Shown: positions 1 to 8,000 of the stretch, one piece after another
Layout of the letters: each line of letters starts with the position of its first letter
How positions within the stretch are numbered: position 1 is the stretch's first letter
Origin: JBBTQE01 sp038065775
GTDB taxonomy: Bacteria > Patescibacteriota > Patescibacteriia > Magasanikbacterales > GWA2-37-8
Length of the DNA: 20,543 bases
NCBI GenBank assembly: GCA_038065775.1
Contig: JBBTQE010000068.1
Coordinates: 1 to 20,543 of the forward strand
Direction: 5' to 3'
Translations under genes and position numbers: made by a program
Notes under the pieces: generated by a model
Databases searched by the model: none
The model's input: the letters and a program-made list of their open reading frames with translations, nothing else
What the model was told of the DNA's origin: nothing

Positions 1-447
1 TTTTTCGGCGATATCTCTTCTTTGCGGACCTTCAAAACTAAAGGGCTGCGTCACAACGGCAACGGTTAACGCGCCGATCTCTTTTGCGACCTCTGCCACA
101 ACCGGGCCCCCGCCGGATCCGGTGCCACCGCCCAAACCGCATGTGATAAAAACCATATCCGCGTCTTTCAGCAAATCGCGAATCTCATTTTGAGATTCTT
201 CCGCCGCCTTTCGCCCAACATCCGGATCCATGCCAGCGCCAAGTCCGCGAGTTACGCTTTTGCCGATATGCAATTTTTGCGGAGCTGGATTTCTGTGAAG
301 AGCCTGCACATCCGTATTCATCGCGATAAAATCCACTCCTTTAATTTTCTCCGCGATCATTCTGCTTACCGCCGACCCGCCGGATCCTCCGACGCCGACA
401 ACTTTTATTTTTGCGAATGTTTCAATATCCGGTTTTACTTGTGGCAT
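1..447 (-). CDS. ftsZ: Cell division protein FtsZ, N-terminal 149 codons (runs off the window edge)
   Basis: FtsZ is the tubulin-like GTPase that polymerises into the division ring at mid-cell. The visible part is the first 149 residues of the GTP-binding domain. Seen directly: the nucleotide-binding glycine segment VVGVGGSGGSAVSRM (about 16-30), the AMNTD segment (42-46) and the tubulin signature GGGTGSGGGP (106-115), followed by a normal continuation to PFSFEGPQRRDIAEK. The T7 loop and the FtsA-binding tail lie outside the window. The start is the ATG at 447, because the product then begins with the short N-terminus usual before the first beta strand. No Shine-Dalgarno precedes it (upstream bases AATTAAGATT). 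The gene sits downstream of ftsA, the common order, but a terminator and a new promoter lie between them, so it can be transcribed separately. Identification is very secure. Confidence 0.97.
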   Translation of the reverse strand, partial: MPQVKPDIETFAKIKVVGVGGSGGSAVSRMIAEKIKGVDFIAMNTDVQALHRNPAPQKLHIGKSVTRGLGAGMDPDVGRKAAEESQNEIRDLLKDADMVFITCGLGGGTGSGGGPVVAEVAKEIGALTVAVVTQPFSFEGPQRRDIAEK

Positions 448-626
448 AATCTTAATTAAATATGATGAACAATTTTTGTATTCAAACTATTTTTAAAATA
501 AAAGTTCCTCGGGATAAGCTCCGAGGTTTACCACCTGTATTTACTCATTCGCTCGAAAAAGCAAACTTGTTTGCTTTTTACTCACTCATTTCGTAAATAA
601 ATAACGGAGCTATCTCCGCTATATAG
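448..626 (-). promoter_or_regulatory. Hairpin-rich 5' leader of ftsZ
   Basis: This stretch lies between the ftsZ start and its promoter and holds no gene. Three inverted repeats are visible. Arms at 605-609/614-618 (CGGAG/CTCCG) would form a hairpin at the extreme 5' end of the RNA. Arms at 556-565/570-579 (AAAAAGCAAA/TTTGCTTTTT) are enclosed by a second pair at 538-544/593-599 (TATTTAC/GTAAATA). Arms at 507-512/521-526 (CCTCGG/CCGAGG) come last, followed in the transcript by a T-rich stretch. The last two have a terminator-like look, so attenuation, RNA stabilisation or a dispersed repeat are all possible. The predicted leader is about 170 nt, long for a bacterial mRNA. The pairing is seen; the function is inferred. 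Confidence 0.5.
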
Positions 627-653
627 TTTATATCGTCAGTTGACGTATGTCAA
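627..653 (-). promoter_or_regulatory. Candidate sigma70-type promoter for ftsZ with a palindrome in the spacer
   Basis: On the minus strand a perfect -35 TTGACA (648-653) is followed after 15 bases by TATAAA (627-632), or after 17 bases by TAAACT (625-630). The spacer contains the inverted repeat CGTCA-AC-TGACG (634-645), which could be a repressor site or chance. It lies immediately downstream of the ftsA terminator, which is where an independent ftsZ promoter would be expected. The -35 is strong; the -10 choice is ambiguous. Confidence 0.6.
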
Positions 654-660
654 GAAGTAC

Positions 661-689
661 AAAAAATGATACCTAGAATCACGGTATCA
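661..689 (-). terminator. Intrinsic terminator at the 3' end of ftsA
   Basis: Minus-strand arms TGATACC (683-689) and GGTATCA (667-673) form a perfect 7-bp stem with a 9-base loop, directly followed by six Ts (661-666). The ftsA stop codon TGA (679-681) lies in the loop, so the upstream arm encodes the last residues of FtsA. Stem, loop and T-tract fit a rho-independent terminator. It would end the long upstream transcript before ftsZ. Confidence 0.85.
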
Positions 690-1935
690 ATGCTTTTATC
701 CACTTTTTTATGTGCCCGGGGATTGAACGAAGCCCAAACCCAAACGAGCTTTTACCGGAACGGCCCTGCGCGGAAGCCGCGCTGCCCCACTTTACCAAGC
801 CAATTGCCGTGGCAAATCCGAGATCATTAACTTTGTCGGTAACGCTCACCATATTCAACGCGTAACCAAGCGAGGCCGGAAGCCGCAGATTTTTCTTTGC
901 TAAATCCAACAATCCGGTTAATTTTGCTCCGCCTCCGGTAAACACAGCCCCGGCCGGCAAAAGACCGGATCTCTGTATCTTCCTTAACTCATCATCAATT
1001 TTCTGTAAAATTTCTTCAACCCGAGCCGCGACAATCTCACTAATATATTTCTTTTTTACAATTTCATGCGTTGGCGAACCAAACTCAAAAAGATCCACAT
1101 CGTCTTTTCTGGACATTGCATCAAGCGCGCAATCTCCATGTTCAATTTTTACCCTCTCGGCAATGTCTACAGATGTCCTTAACCCGATGGCAAGATCATT
1201 TGTTATGTGTTCAGAACCGATCGGCAATATCGCGGTGTGAATCATCTCGCCTTCTTCAAATATAGCCATACTGGTGGTTGAACCGCCCAAATTAACGACC
1301 ATTACTCCAAGCTCTTTCTGTCTTCTGGTAATAACGGTTTCTGAAGTTGCCAAAATGGAAAGCACAAGATCTTCAATCTCAAGCCCGGCTCTATAAACAG
1401 CTTTCATTAAATTTTTAAGCTGTGATGAAGAACCTAAAATAATGTTGGCATCCACTTCCAGCCGTATGCCTGTCATTGAGACTGGATCTTTAATTCCCGC
1501 CTGCCCGTCTACGCCAAAATTTCTCGGCATTACATGCAAAACATCATAATTGAGCGGAGTCGCGATTGACCTCGCGGCTTCCAACGCTCTTGAAACATCT
1601 TCTTCCCCTATTTCACTGTTAGCCTTGGAAACCGCGATCACTCCCTTGCTGTTTTGGCACATTACATGCAACCCAGACACTCCAACCCAAACACTATCAA
1701 TAGGTACGCCGACAATTCTTTCAGCTCTCTCCAAACATGCGGAAATAGAAGAAACAACATCTTCTATGCTGTTGATAATGCCTTTATGAACCCCTTCAGA
1801 CGCGCACTCCGCCGCTCCGAGTATCTGCAGTTCCTCGCTTCCGTTTTCTTTATTGATTATCTGGCCAACGGCCATTCTGACGTAATTTGACCCGATATCA
1901 AGCCCGCCGATAAAATTTCCATGTCCGTTTTTCAT
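679..1935 (-). CDS. ftsA: Cell division protein FtsA
   Basis: FtsA is an actin-like ATPase that anchors FtsZ filaments to the membrane and recruits later division proteins. Seen in the 418 residues: phosphate-1 motif DIGSNYVR (13-20), the 1C/SHS2 region at about 86-165, phosphate-2 motif VNLGGSTTSMA (214-224), the adenosine motif VFTGGGAKLTG (331-341), and a C-terminal basic amphipathic helix at about 398-418 (IPGHIKKWIKALIP) that fits the membrane-targeting sequence. Length is normal for the family. The start is ATG at 1935, with only a weak purine stretch (AAAGAAAG) upstream. It follows dgkA by 38 bases. The stop codon is inside an intrinsic terminator, separating it from ftsZ. No key residue appears missing. 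Confidence 0.97.
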   Translation of the reverse strand: MKNGHGNFIGGLDIGSNYVRMAVGQIINKENGSEELQILGAAECASEGVHKGIINSIEDVVSSISACLERAERIVGVPIDSVWVGVSGLHVMCQNSKGVIAVSKANSEIGEEDVSRALEAARSIATPLNYDVLHVMPRNFGVDGQAGIKDPVSMTGIRLEVDANIILGSSSQLKNLMKAVYRAGLEIEDLVLSILATSETVITRRQKELGVMVVNLGGSTTSMAIFEEGEMIHTAILPIGSEHITNDLAIGLRTSVDIAERVKIEHGDCALDAMSRKDDVDLFEFGSPTHEIVKKKYISEIVAARVEEILQKIDDELRKIQRSGLLPAGAVFTGGGAKLTGLLDLAKKNLRLPASLGYALNMVSVTDKVNDLGFATAIGLVKWGSAASAQGRSGKSSFGFGLRSIPGHIKKWIKALIP

Positions 1936-1965
1936 ACTTTCTTTAGATTTGTTTTGGATTTAGAA

Positions 1966-1994
1966 ATTATACACTATTTAAACAAATTTATAAA
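1966..1994 (-). promoter_or_regulatory. Possible promoter for ftsA overlapping the end of dgkA
   Basis: A perfect -10 TATAAT (1966-1971, minus strand) lies about 30 bases before the ftsA start. A weak -35 TTTATA (1989-1994) sits 17 bases upstream, inside the dgkA coding end. The spacing is ideal, but only four of six -35 bases match and the region is AT-rich, so chance is a real alternative. If real, it would let ftsA be expressed apart from the surface-protein run. Confidence 0.4.
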
Positions 1995-2339
1995 GTGAGG
2001 CAAAAATATCATCAAGCCAATCGCCATCGCCCCAATAGAAACAAGGAAAACAGCTCCGGCCATTATATCTTTAACCACAAATACATAATGATGAAGCCTC
2101 GGCTTGAGCATGTCGGTAAAATACTCAATCGCCGTATTCATCATCTCCACCAACCAAACTAATAAAACCATAAGCAATACGAGCACTACTTCCCACATTT
2201 TTAACGGAAATAAAATAGAAGCTACTATTGCCGCAATTCCCGCGACCACCTGTATTCGGAAATTCTGTTCCGACTTAAAAACAAATTTTAATCCTCTAAA
2301 CGCGTCCGCAAAACTTGTGGAAAATCTGGCAAAATTCAT
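1974..2339 (-). CDS. dgkA: Diacylglycerol kinase / undecaprenol kinase family protein
   Basis: Small integral-membrane kinase of the prokaryotic DgkA family, which phosphorylates diacylglycerol or, in many Gram-positive-like lineages, undecaprenol, feeding the lipid carrier pool for envelope polymers. The 121 residues show the family signature EMMNTAIEYFTD (65-76), with the catalytic glutamate region and metal-binding residues, followed by VKDIMAGAVFL (89-99). Three hydrophobic segments (about 30-46, 50-66 and 93-114) match the usual three-helix topology, and the length is typical. The start codon overlaps the ybeY stop as ATGA, pointing to translational coupling; an AAGG lies a few bases upstream. 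The ybeY-dgkA pairing is common in bacteria. Lipid versus undecaprenol substrate cannot be decided from sequence; the undecaprenol role is the likelier inference. Confidence 0.92.
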   Translation of the reverse strand: MNFARFSTSFADAFRGLKFVFKSEQNFRIQVVAGIAAIVASILFPLKMWEVVLVLLMVLLVWLVEMMNTAIEYFTDMLKPRLHHYVFVVKDIMAGAVFLVSIGAMAIGLMIFLPHFINLFK

Positions 2340-2764
2340 AAAACCTTTTTAAATTTTTTAACGACCGCTTCCTGCAAACCGAACATTTTCACCGCCTGAT
2401 TTTTCGTTTGGTGGTCATAACCGAGTAAATGCAGAAAACCATGAATCAATATCCTCGTGAATTCTTCTTTCGGACTCACTCCAAACTCCCTCGCCTGCCT
2501 GACTATTCTTTTATGACATAAATAAATTTCTCCAATATTTTCCGCTTTTACCACCTTATCTTCCAGCCAAGCAAAAGACAAAACATCCGTCACCTTATCC
2601 ACTCCCCTATATTGAAAATTTAATTTTTTAATCAGCTTTTCGCCTATGACATTTACTTCCACATTTCCGGAAACACGCGCCGCCCTCGCGGCAAAATCAA
2701 TCATTTTTTTTACATCCTTTTCCGTCCACGGGCATCTCGCCTTTTTATTAAAAATCACTATCAT
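2336..2764 (-). CDS. ybeY: Endoribonuclease YbeY (rRNA maturation)
   Basis: YbeY is a zinc-dependent RNase required for 16S rRNA 3'-end maturation and ribosome quality control. The 142 residues contain the diagnostic HGFLHLLGYDH motif (108-118), whose three histidines bind the metal. They also contain the conserved upstream block YRGVDKVTDVLSF (52-64) and the GEIYL strand (78-82). Length is normal. The start ATG overlaps the stop of the preceding calcium-loop protein (ATGA) and its own stop overlaps dgkA in the same way, so the three genes form a tightly coupled translational unit. Only a weak GGGA precedes the start. It is cytoplasmic, unlike the membrane proteins around it. Identification is secure. 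Confidence 0.95.
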   Translation of the reverse strand: MIVIFNKKARCPWTEKDVKKMIDFAARAARVSGNVEVNVIGEKLIKKLNFQYRGVDKVTDVLSFAWLEDKVVKAENIGEIYLCHKRIVRQAREFGVSPKEEFTRILIHGFLHLLGYDHQTKNQAVKMFGLQEAVVKKFKKVL

Positions 2765-3879
2765 ATTCCCGGCTCTTCCACTGGCAGAGGAGCAATATCT
2801 GTTCTGACATTCGTGGACATTCTAAAGCTTCTGGCCATCATTTTTATGATTATTTTAAAATTTATACTGCCGGAATCAATTGTATGATACGCCAAGACAT
2901 AAATATTGTTATCATCAGCAAAATAATATACCAAATAATCAGTCCTGCGATACCCCTTGTCTCCAAATTTACTTTCAAATTGAGTCAGGTCGTCTAGTTT
3001 CTGATTTGGCGCGGATTTGGCAAGCCAATCTTCAAAACTTTGGCCGTTTTCTTTTTTAAAAACTCTCAATTCAACATTCTCTCCGGTTATGGCGCTGAAT
3101 AAGACATCGTCATTTTCCGAGTCAACACTGCCAACCGCCCATGACGCCGGATAATAGACTTTGTACCCGTGCGTTGGATTTAAAAAATCGTTAATCGTTC
3201 CGGAATCAATTAATTTTATCGGCTCAAAGCCCGCCGGATTGTATAGATTGTAAACTTCGTGCCCGTCATTATATTTATCATTATCGCTGTCGGCGGCGCC
3301 CGAATCTGATTTGAAAATTTCCTCGGCAACATCAACTATACCATCGTTGTCCAAATCTGCGTTATCAGCTAACAGCATGGAAGGGTACTCCATTTTCGCT
3401 TCCACTGTTTTGGCAACTTCCATTTTGACCTCTTCTGTGCTTGTCGGAGTTATCTGCGGCAGTTCTTCTGTTTCAGGTGGTGCGGTAGTTTCAGACGGCG
3501 GCTGTTGAATTTTTGGCTGGTTTACGATTTTTTGAGGAGTTTGAGCCTTGTTGGATTGATTAAAATAATAAATTGACGCCCCAATCGCGAACAGCGCGAA
3601 AACAATAACTCCAAAAATCATGAGATACTTTTTATTAGAAAATAAATTAGCCGGGTGCATAGACGCTCCAGCTCCGGCTGATGTCATTTTTTCAAGTATC
3701 TTTTTTTCATTGCCGGTCATTCCCTCCTTCTTATCGCCAATGACAACTTCTTTTTCCACTCTTTTAAATTTGATTACGGGATTTACGCCGCCATAAAAAT
3801 CAGCCGGAATAGTCTGGACGCTTATCGTGTTGCCTTCAACTACTTTCTCTTTTTTTTCTTTATCCCAAAACATAACCAA
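2761..3879 (-). CDS. Membrane-anchored protein with calcium-loop repeat and a PsbP/Mog1-like C-terminal domain
   Basis: I do not recognise a named family for the whole 372-residue protein. It has a charged cytoplasmic N-terminus (1-83), one transmembrane helix at about 85-106 (YLMIFGVIVFALFAIGASIYYF region), and a Pro/Thr/Glu-rich linker (about 112-165). A thrombospondin type 3-like calcium segment follows, with DLDNDGIVDVAEE (175-187) and DSDNDKYNDGHE (198-209). The C-terminal domain of about 120 residues (235-355) starts HGYKVYYPASWAV, a start typical of PsbP/Mog1-like folds; that resemblance is a guess from pattern. It is the third of three consecutive calcium-loop proteins and is coupled to ybeY by an ATGA overlap. 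ATG at 3879 is used; a second ATG two codons later is equally possible, and neither has a Shine-Dalgarno. Confidence 0.85.
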   Translation of the reverse strand: MVMFWDKEKKEKVVEGNTISVQTIPADFYGGVNPVIKFKRVEKEVVIGDKKEGMTGNEKKILEKMTSAGAGASMHPANLFSNKKYLMIFGVIVFALFAIGASIYYFNQSNKAQTPQKIVNQPKIQQPPSETTAPPETEELPQITPTSTEEVKMEVAKTVEAKMEYPSMLLADNADLDNDGIVDVAEEIFKSDSGAADSDNDKYNDGHEVYNLYNPAGFEPIKLIDSGTINDFLNPTHGYKVYYPASWAVGSVDSENDDVLFSAITGENVELRVFKKENGQSFEDWLAKSAPNQKLDDLTQFESKFGDKGYRRTDYLVYYFADDNNIYVLAYHTIDSGSINFKIIIKMMARSFRMSTNVRTDIAPLPVEEPGI

Positions 3880-3891
3880 TTCTAATTGAAT

Positions 3892-4599
3892 TTAAGGAGT
3901 GGTGGTTTGCGTAGGCGCCTGAAACAACTTACCGAGCCCAAGAGGATTGTAGCCATTTTTAACTTCCTTGCCATCAAGATATGTGTCGCCGTCGCTGTCA
4001 GGATTAATCGGATCGGTTCTCCAAATAATCAATTCGTCGCCGTCATTTAATCCGTCGGCGTCCGTATCAGCCACATTTGGATCCGTGCCGGCTTCCTTTT
4101 CGCGCGCGTCATCAAGGCCGTCTTTATCAACATCAATCGGCTCTCCAAAAAGGATTTTGTCATTATTGATCTTTGCCGGCAGTTCAGACGCTTTTTCATC
4201 ACTATTTGGTTGAGACGAAGCGCTTGGAGCGCTCTCTTTGGGCTGTGTTGTCTCCTGACTCGGCTTAACAACCTCCGGCTTGGAATCTTTCACCATGCCG
4301 GTGTAAAAATACCAGCCGCCAAATCCAACTGCCCCTAAGACCATTGCCAAAAAAACAAAAAATATGACTTTCCCAACTATCGGAGAATCGGCTCTGCTGG
4401 CGTTTGACTGCAAAATCGCGCCCAAATCATTCTCCATTTTTTGCGGCGCCATTTCTTTCTTTTTTAAGAGTCCGGCGGAAAGCGCGTCCGGAATTTGAGG
4501 CGCTGGCTGTCCGCCCTTGTCTACTCCCTCAAACATATCCGCGGGTTCAGTCGGCAAATTTTTTGGCGGCTGGGACGGAATTTTTGGCTCATCAAACAT
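3892..4599 (-). CDS. Single-pass membrane protein with thrombospondin type 3-like calcium repeats
   Basis: A 235-residue protein with no named function. It has a Pro-rich cytoplasmic N-terminus (1-75), one transmembrane helix at about 77-100 (VIFFVFLAMVLGAVGFGGWYF), and a low-complexity Ser/Pro/Gln/Glu linker (105-145). Three Asp-rich loops follow: DVDKDGLDDAREKE (156-169), DTDADGLNDGDE (178-189) and DSDGDTYLDGKE (201-212). The end is NGYNPLGLGKL plus a Thr-rich tail. The loops match the DxDxDGxxDxxE pattern of thrombospondin type 3/EF-hand-like calcium binding, so an extracellular, calcium-stabilised stalk is inferred. It shares its repeat block and the GYNPxGxGKL ending with the preceding 136-aa protein, indicating duplication. 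No Shine-Dalgarno precedes the ATG, which sits at the centre of a near-palindrome. Confidence 0.85.
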   Translation of the reverse strand: MFDEPKIPSQPPKNLPTEPADMFEGVDKGGQPAPQIPDALSAGLLKKKEMAPQKMENDLGAILQSNASRADSPIVGKVIFFVFLAMVLGAVGFGGWYFYTGMVKDSKPEVVKPSQETTQPKESAPSASSQPNSDEKASELPAKINNDKILFGEPIDVDKDGLDDAREKEAGTDPNVADTDADGLNDGDELIIWRTDPINPDSDGDTYLDGKEVKNGYNPLGLGKLFQAPTQTTTP

Positions 4600-4634
4600 A
4601 TGTTAAATGATAAAAAATAATTAAATTGACGAAA

Positions 4635-5045
4635 TTACTTTAACTTGCCCGGCCCGCTGGGATTAAAACCGCGCCTGACTTCATAGCCATCTTTGAAACC
4701 ATCGCCATCAGTGTCGGCTTTTATCGGATTGGTCTTAAAAATTTCTATTTCATATTTATCCATCAATCCATCCATATCCGTATCGGAAGAAGTCGGGCTT
4801 GTCTTGTATTTTACTTCATCCACATCTAAAATTCCATCCAAATCTTTATCCGTGGCGGCTATTTCTTTTATTTCTCCGACAAATTCTTTGCTTTTTTGCT
4901 GGAGGTCAAGTTCGGCTTGAGAATATTGCGGTTTTGCATCTCCAACAATACTTTTGCCAGGCGGCTTAAATTTCAAATACAAAACTGCGGCGACTGCTAC
5001 AGCGGAAAAAAGCGCGACTATGATTATAAATTTTTTAAAAAACAT
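4635..5045 (-). CDS. Short signal-anchored protein with thrombospondin type 3-like calcium repeats
   Basis: A 136-residue protein without a named function. It begins with a basic start and a hydrophobic anchor (about 5-24, FIIIVALFSAVAVAAVLYL) with no lipobox cysteine. A short helical region rich in Lys/Glu/Gln follows (42-65). Three Asp-rich calcium loops come next: DKDLDGILDVDE (66-77), DTDMDGLMDKYE (88-99) and DTDGDGFKDGYE (111-122). The end is RRGFNPSGPGKLK. Unlike its two downstream relatives it has almost no cytoplasmic domain. It starts 12 bases after the 1340-aa surface protein ends, so it is probably in the same transcript. No Shine-Dalgarno is seen. Export and calcium binding are inferred from the pattern. 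A role as an accessory to the surface fibres is only suggested by position. Confidence 0.85.
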   Translation of the reverse strand: MFFKKFIIIVALFSAVAVAAVLYLKFKPPGKSIVGDAKPQYSQAELDLQQKSKEFVGEIKEIAATDKDLDGILDVDEVKYKTSPTSSDTDMDGLMDKYEIEIFKTNPIKADTDGDGFKDGYEVRRGFNPSGPGKLK

Positions 5046-5057
5046 ACAATTATAATT

Positions 5058-8000
5058 TTATCGCAGATCTCCATCCGAGGCTCTTATGCAACCAGATATT
5101 GGTTTGTAATTACACACATTGGCCGTGGTGTCGCAAGTTACCGTATGACATTCACGATCAAGAGAGCAAGGAGTCGCCTCGCTACAACAACCGTATATTG
5201 TCGCGCCTTTGCCTGTGCCGACACCGCACTTGCCACTGGCCAAATCTTCTGTTTCGCCAGTCGTGCAGGGATTCAAGTCATCGCACGGAATTTTAGCATG
5301 CTGACACGAACCACCGGAAACGCACGAATCAGTTGTCCACGGATTGTCTACCGGCGTCTCACGACAATCTTTCAGCGTTCCGGCGCAAACGGTTCCGCAG
5401 TCGTCTGTATAAACATCGGTGTAGTCCGGGCCAGTGCAAGCATTACCATCGTTACAGAGCGACCCTTTATCGCTTAGCTGACAACCGCCTCCGGGCGAAC
5501 ATCTAACCCAGCCGGCCAAACAATCATTACAAATACCCGCGGAGTCGCAAGTGCCAGACCCACACACTGTTCCAGCCGGCGCGTAAGAGTTGACCGGGCA
5601 ACTCGCGCTCGTGCCCGCGCACGTTTCCTCCACATCGCAACTAGACACACCTGACGATTTGACGCGGCACACAATGCCGGCTGATTTAAACTGATCCGCT
5701 GGACAAAAATCCGAATCTCCGGCGCACGCCTCCGCCACATCGCAAGATGTCGCTCCCGGCTCTGCCGTTGCCGCGGCGCGACACTCCGCGCCGGCGGGTC
5801 TTCCAGTACACTCGCCGATTGTAATTCGCGCCAAACTTGTAATTATCTCATTTTTATCAACAATGTTAGTCGTGCTGACAACAGAACCGGCATCAGGCTT
5901 GAACAAATTAAATACATACCAAAAGCCAGCGGCCGGATGATCAAATGTAGTGGCTGTTTTAAGATAATATGTTTTTTGAGGCGCCCCAAAAATACGCGAA
6001 TTCGTCAGGTCTGTTTCCGGCAAATAAACATCAACTTTTAATTTTGATAAATTTTTAAACGGAGCAATCGGAGCGCCGGGCGTCCTGACATAAAAACCAT
6101 ACGCTCCGGAATCCATGCTCGCCGTGTCTATCGTAAACGACTCCGCCTGTTTGTTTAAAGATATCAAACCATGATACCATATCCCGCCTCTTTTATAATC
6201 CGGACCGGTGAATGAATAATAATTCGCGCCTGTGGTTACAAAATCAAAGCAGACAGTGCCGCTACACGGCGTATATTCAGGCCCTTCAAATAAAGACCCC
6301 CTCGCGCTTGGCCGTAAAAATCCGCCTATAAATTCATCAGTCGTTTCCCAGCTCACAACAACTCTTACATCCTTTGGTCTGGTGCTGGTGATTATCGGGG
6401 AGGCGATAATGTCATACTGCCCGGGAAGAGGGCCGGCAACTATTGGAAACTTAAACCTGTGCTTGTAGTCATTATTAATTACCATCGTGTAAGTCGGTTC
6501 AGGAGCGCTTGAACATAAAGGACTGCTGTTTAATTTTGCGTTTGTTACAGGTTCGGATGTTGTTTTTAAAATATAAGATGACAGTGAAGCAAGCGGGGTT
6601 TTAGAAACATCCGCGAATTTGTTCGCCTCTGCCAATCTTGGAACAAAATGATCACTTCCTACTTCGCATCTATTGATCGCGATAGTCCTTGGCAAATCTC
6701 CAAATATCGTAGAAGAATACTCCCAACAATTATCTAACTTGTCGTCATTCAAATATAATCCCAGAGTTCTGACGCTACCAGAACTCCAAACCATTAACGG
6801 ATCTTCATAAGAGTCCTTTTTTGTCTGCAATACATTAATAATTTTTCCGCTCACTTCAACCCCTTTTGGATCCAAACCGCAAGTAACACAATTTCTGGTC
6901 AGGATGCAGTTATCACAACTCTTGGCGCCTTTGCCAGACCCGTAAGCGCCCAAGTCTTCGTCCGAGCATTTCTTTTCTTGATAGCCCTTTTTAACCGGAT
7001 CAAGACTTAAATATGTGCTGATCGTATTTGAGACTGCGGTAAAAATATCGGTTCCGGATTTTTCACATTTTTCACTCGCTTCAATTATGCCGTTTCCGCA
7101 ATACTGCGTTGGCTGGACATCAATTGAATTTTGACAGTCAACCGAACAATAAGAGCAAGGCTTGTTATAGCTCGGAACGCATGGCTTGCCATTTTTCGCG
7201 TAGCCGTTATCACACGCTTCACTGTCTTCGATTTCTCCATTCCCGCATTCGTCTGAAGCTGTCTCAACAGGCGCGACAACAGTGCCGGTGTCGCAAAACC
7301 AACCGGCCTGATAATCATTTTTAACTTCATCCGCGGACAGAGCGCGATTATAAAGTTTAAATTCATCAATTTTCCCGACAAAAGGGTTTGAAATATTTGG
7401 CGTGGAAGTTAACAAGGTCGCTTTACCAATGTGCATCGGGCTTACTCCTCCTTGTGTTAACGGAGAAGCGCTGTTATTGATCAACTCATTACCTAAATCT
7501 AATTTCCCATTTACATAAATTCTCATTATATTTTCACCACCCTGTCTTTGGTATGTCGCCGCTATATGCGTCCATACACTTGACGACACATTGGAAACCG
7601 TACGCAAAGTAGTTGTAACATCCGTGCTATACAACACGAAACTCACGGTATTTAAACCGGAATTGTAATCATACGACAATCTAAACCCTTTCTGATCAAT
7701 CCTTTTATAAATTATACTTCTCATCGGATATTCATTTGGCGACGGAAAAATCCAAACAGAAATGCCAATTGAGCTGGTCGGAAAACTGGAATGATACGGC
7801 ATTAACAAACGTTTTGCTTCTCCGAAAAATAAGGCGCCGTTTACTTTACCAACAGAATCAGTCTGTGGACAAACAGACGCGACACAATCAGCATTATTGC
7901 CGAGCGGGGAAGAGTCTGGCGTCGTGTTGCCGGTAAAACTGTCAAATTTCCACCAACCAACAAGGTTGTTATTCTTTCCACACCCGGCAGGGCAAAGTTT

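Noticed and set aside
190..459. Plus-strand open frame of 89 codons at the left edge
   Set aside because: Antisense to ftsZ, whose GTP-binding motifs are unmistakable on the minus strand.
507..537. T-box riboswitch in the ftsZ leader
   Set aside because: AGGTGGTA on the minus strand recalls the T-box AGGGTGGNACCGCG motif, but the match is partial, no specifier stem is evident and ftsZ is not an amino-acid gene.
5049..5054. TATAAT before the 136-aa calcium-loop gene as a promoter
   Set aside because: It lies only 3 bases before the start codon with no good -35, so it could at best make a leaderless or useless transcript; AT-rich chance match.
4896..5477. Plus-strand open frame of 193 codons
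   Set aside because: Lies opposite the 136-aa and 1340-aa genes; its translation has no recognisable domain and those genes show clear family motifs on the minus strand.
7085..7381. Minus-strand frame of 98 codons and similar short ones (5474-5740, 13115-13468, 14483-14833)
   Set aside because: Alternative frames inside the giant surface genes; no motifs and no start signals.
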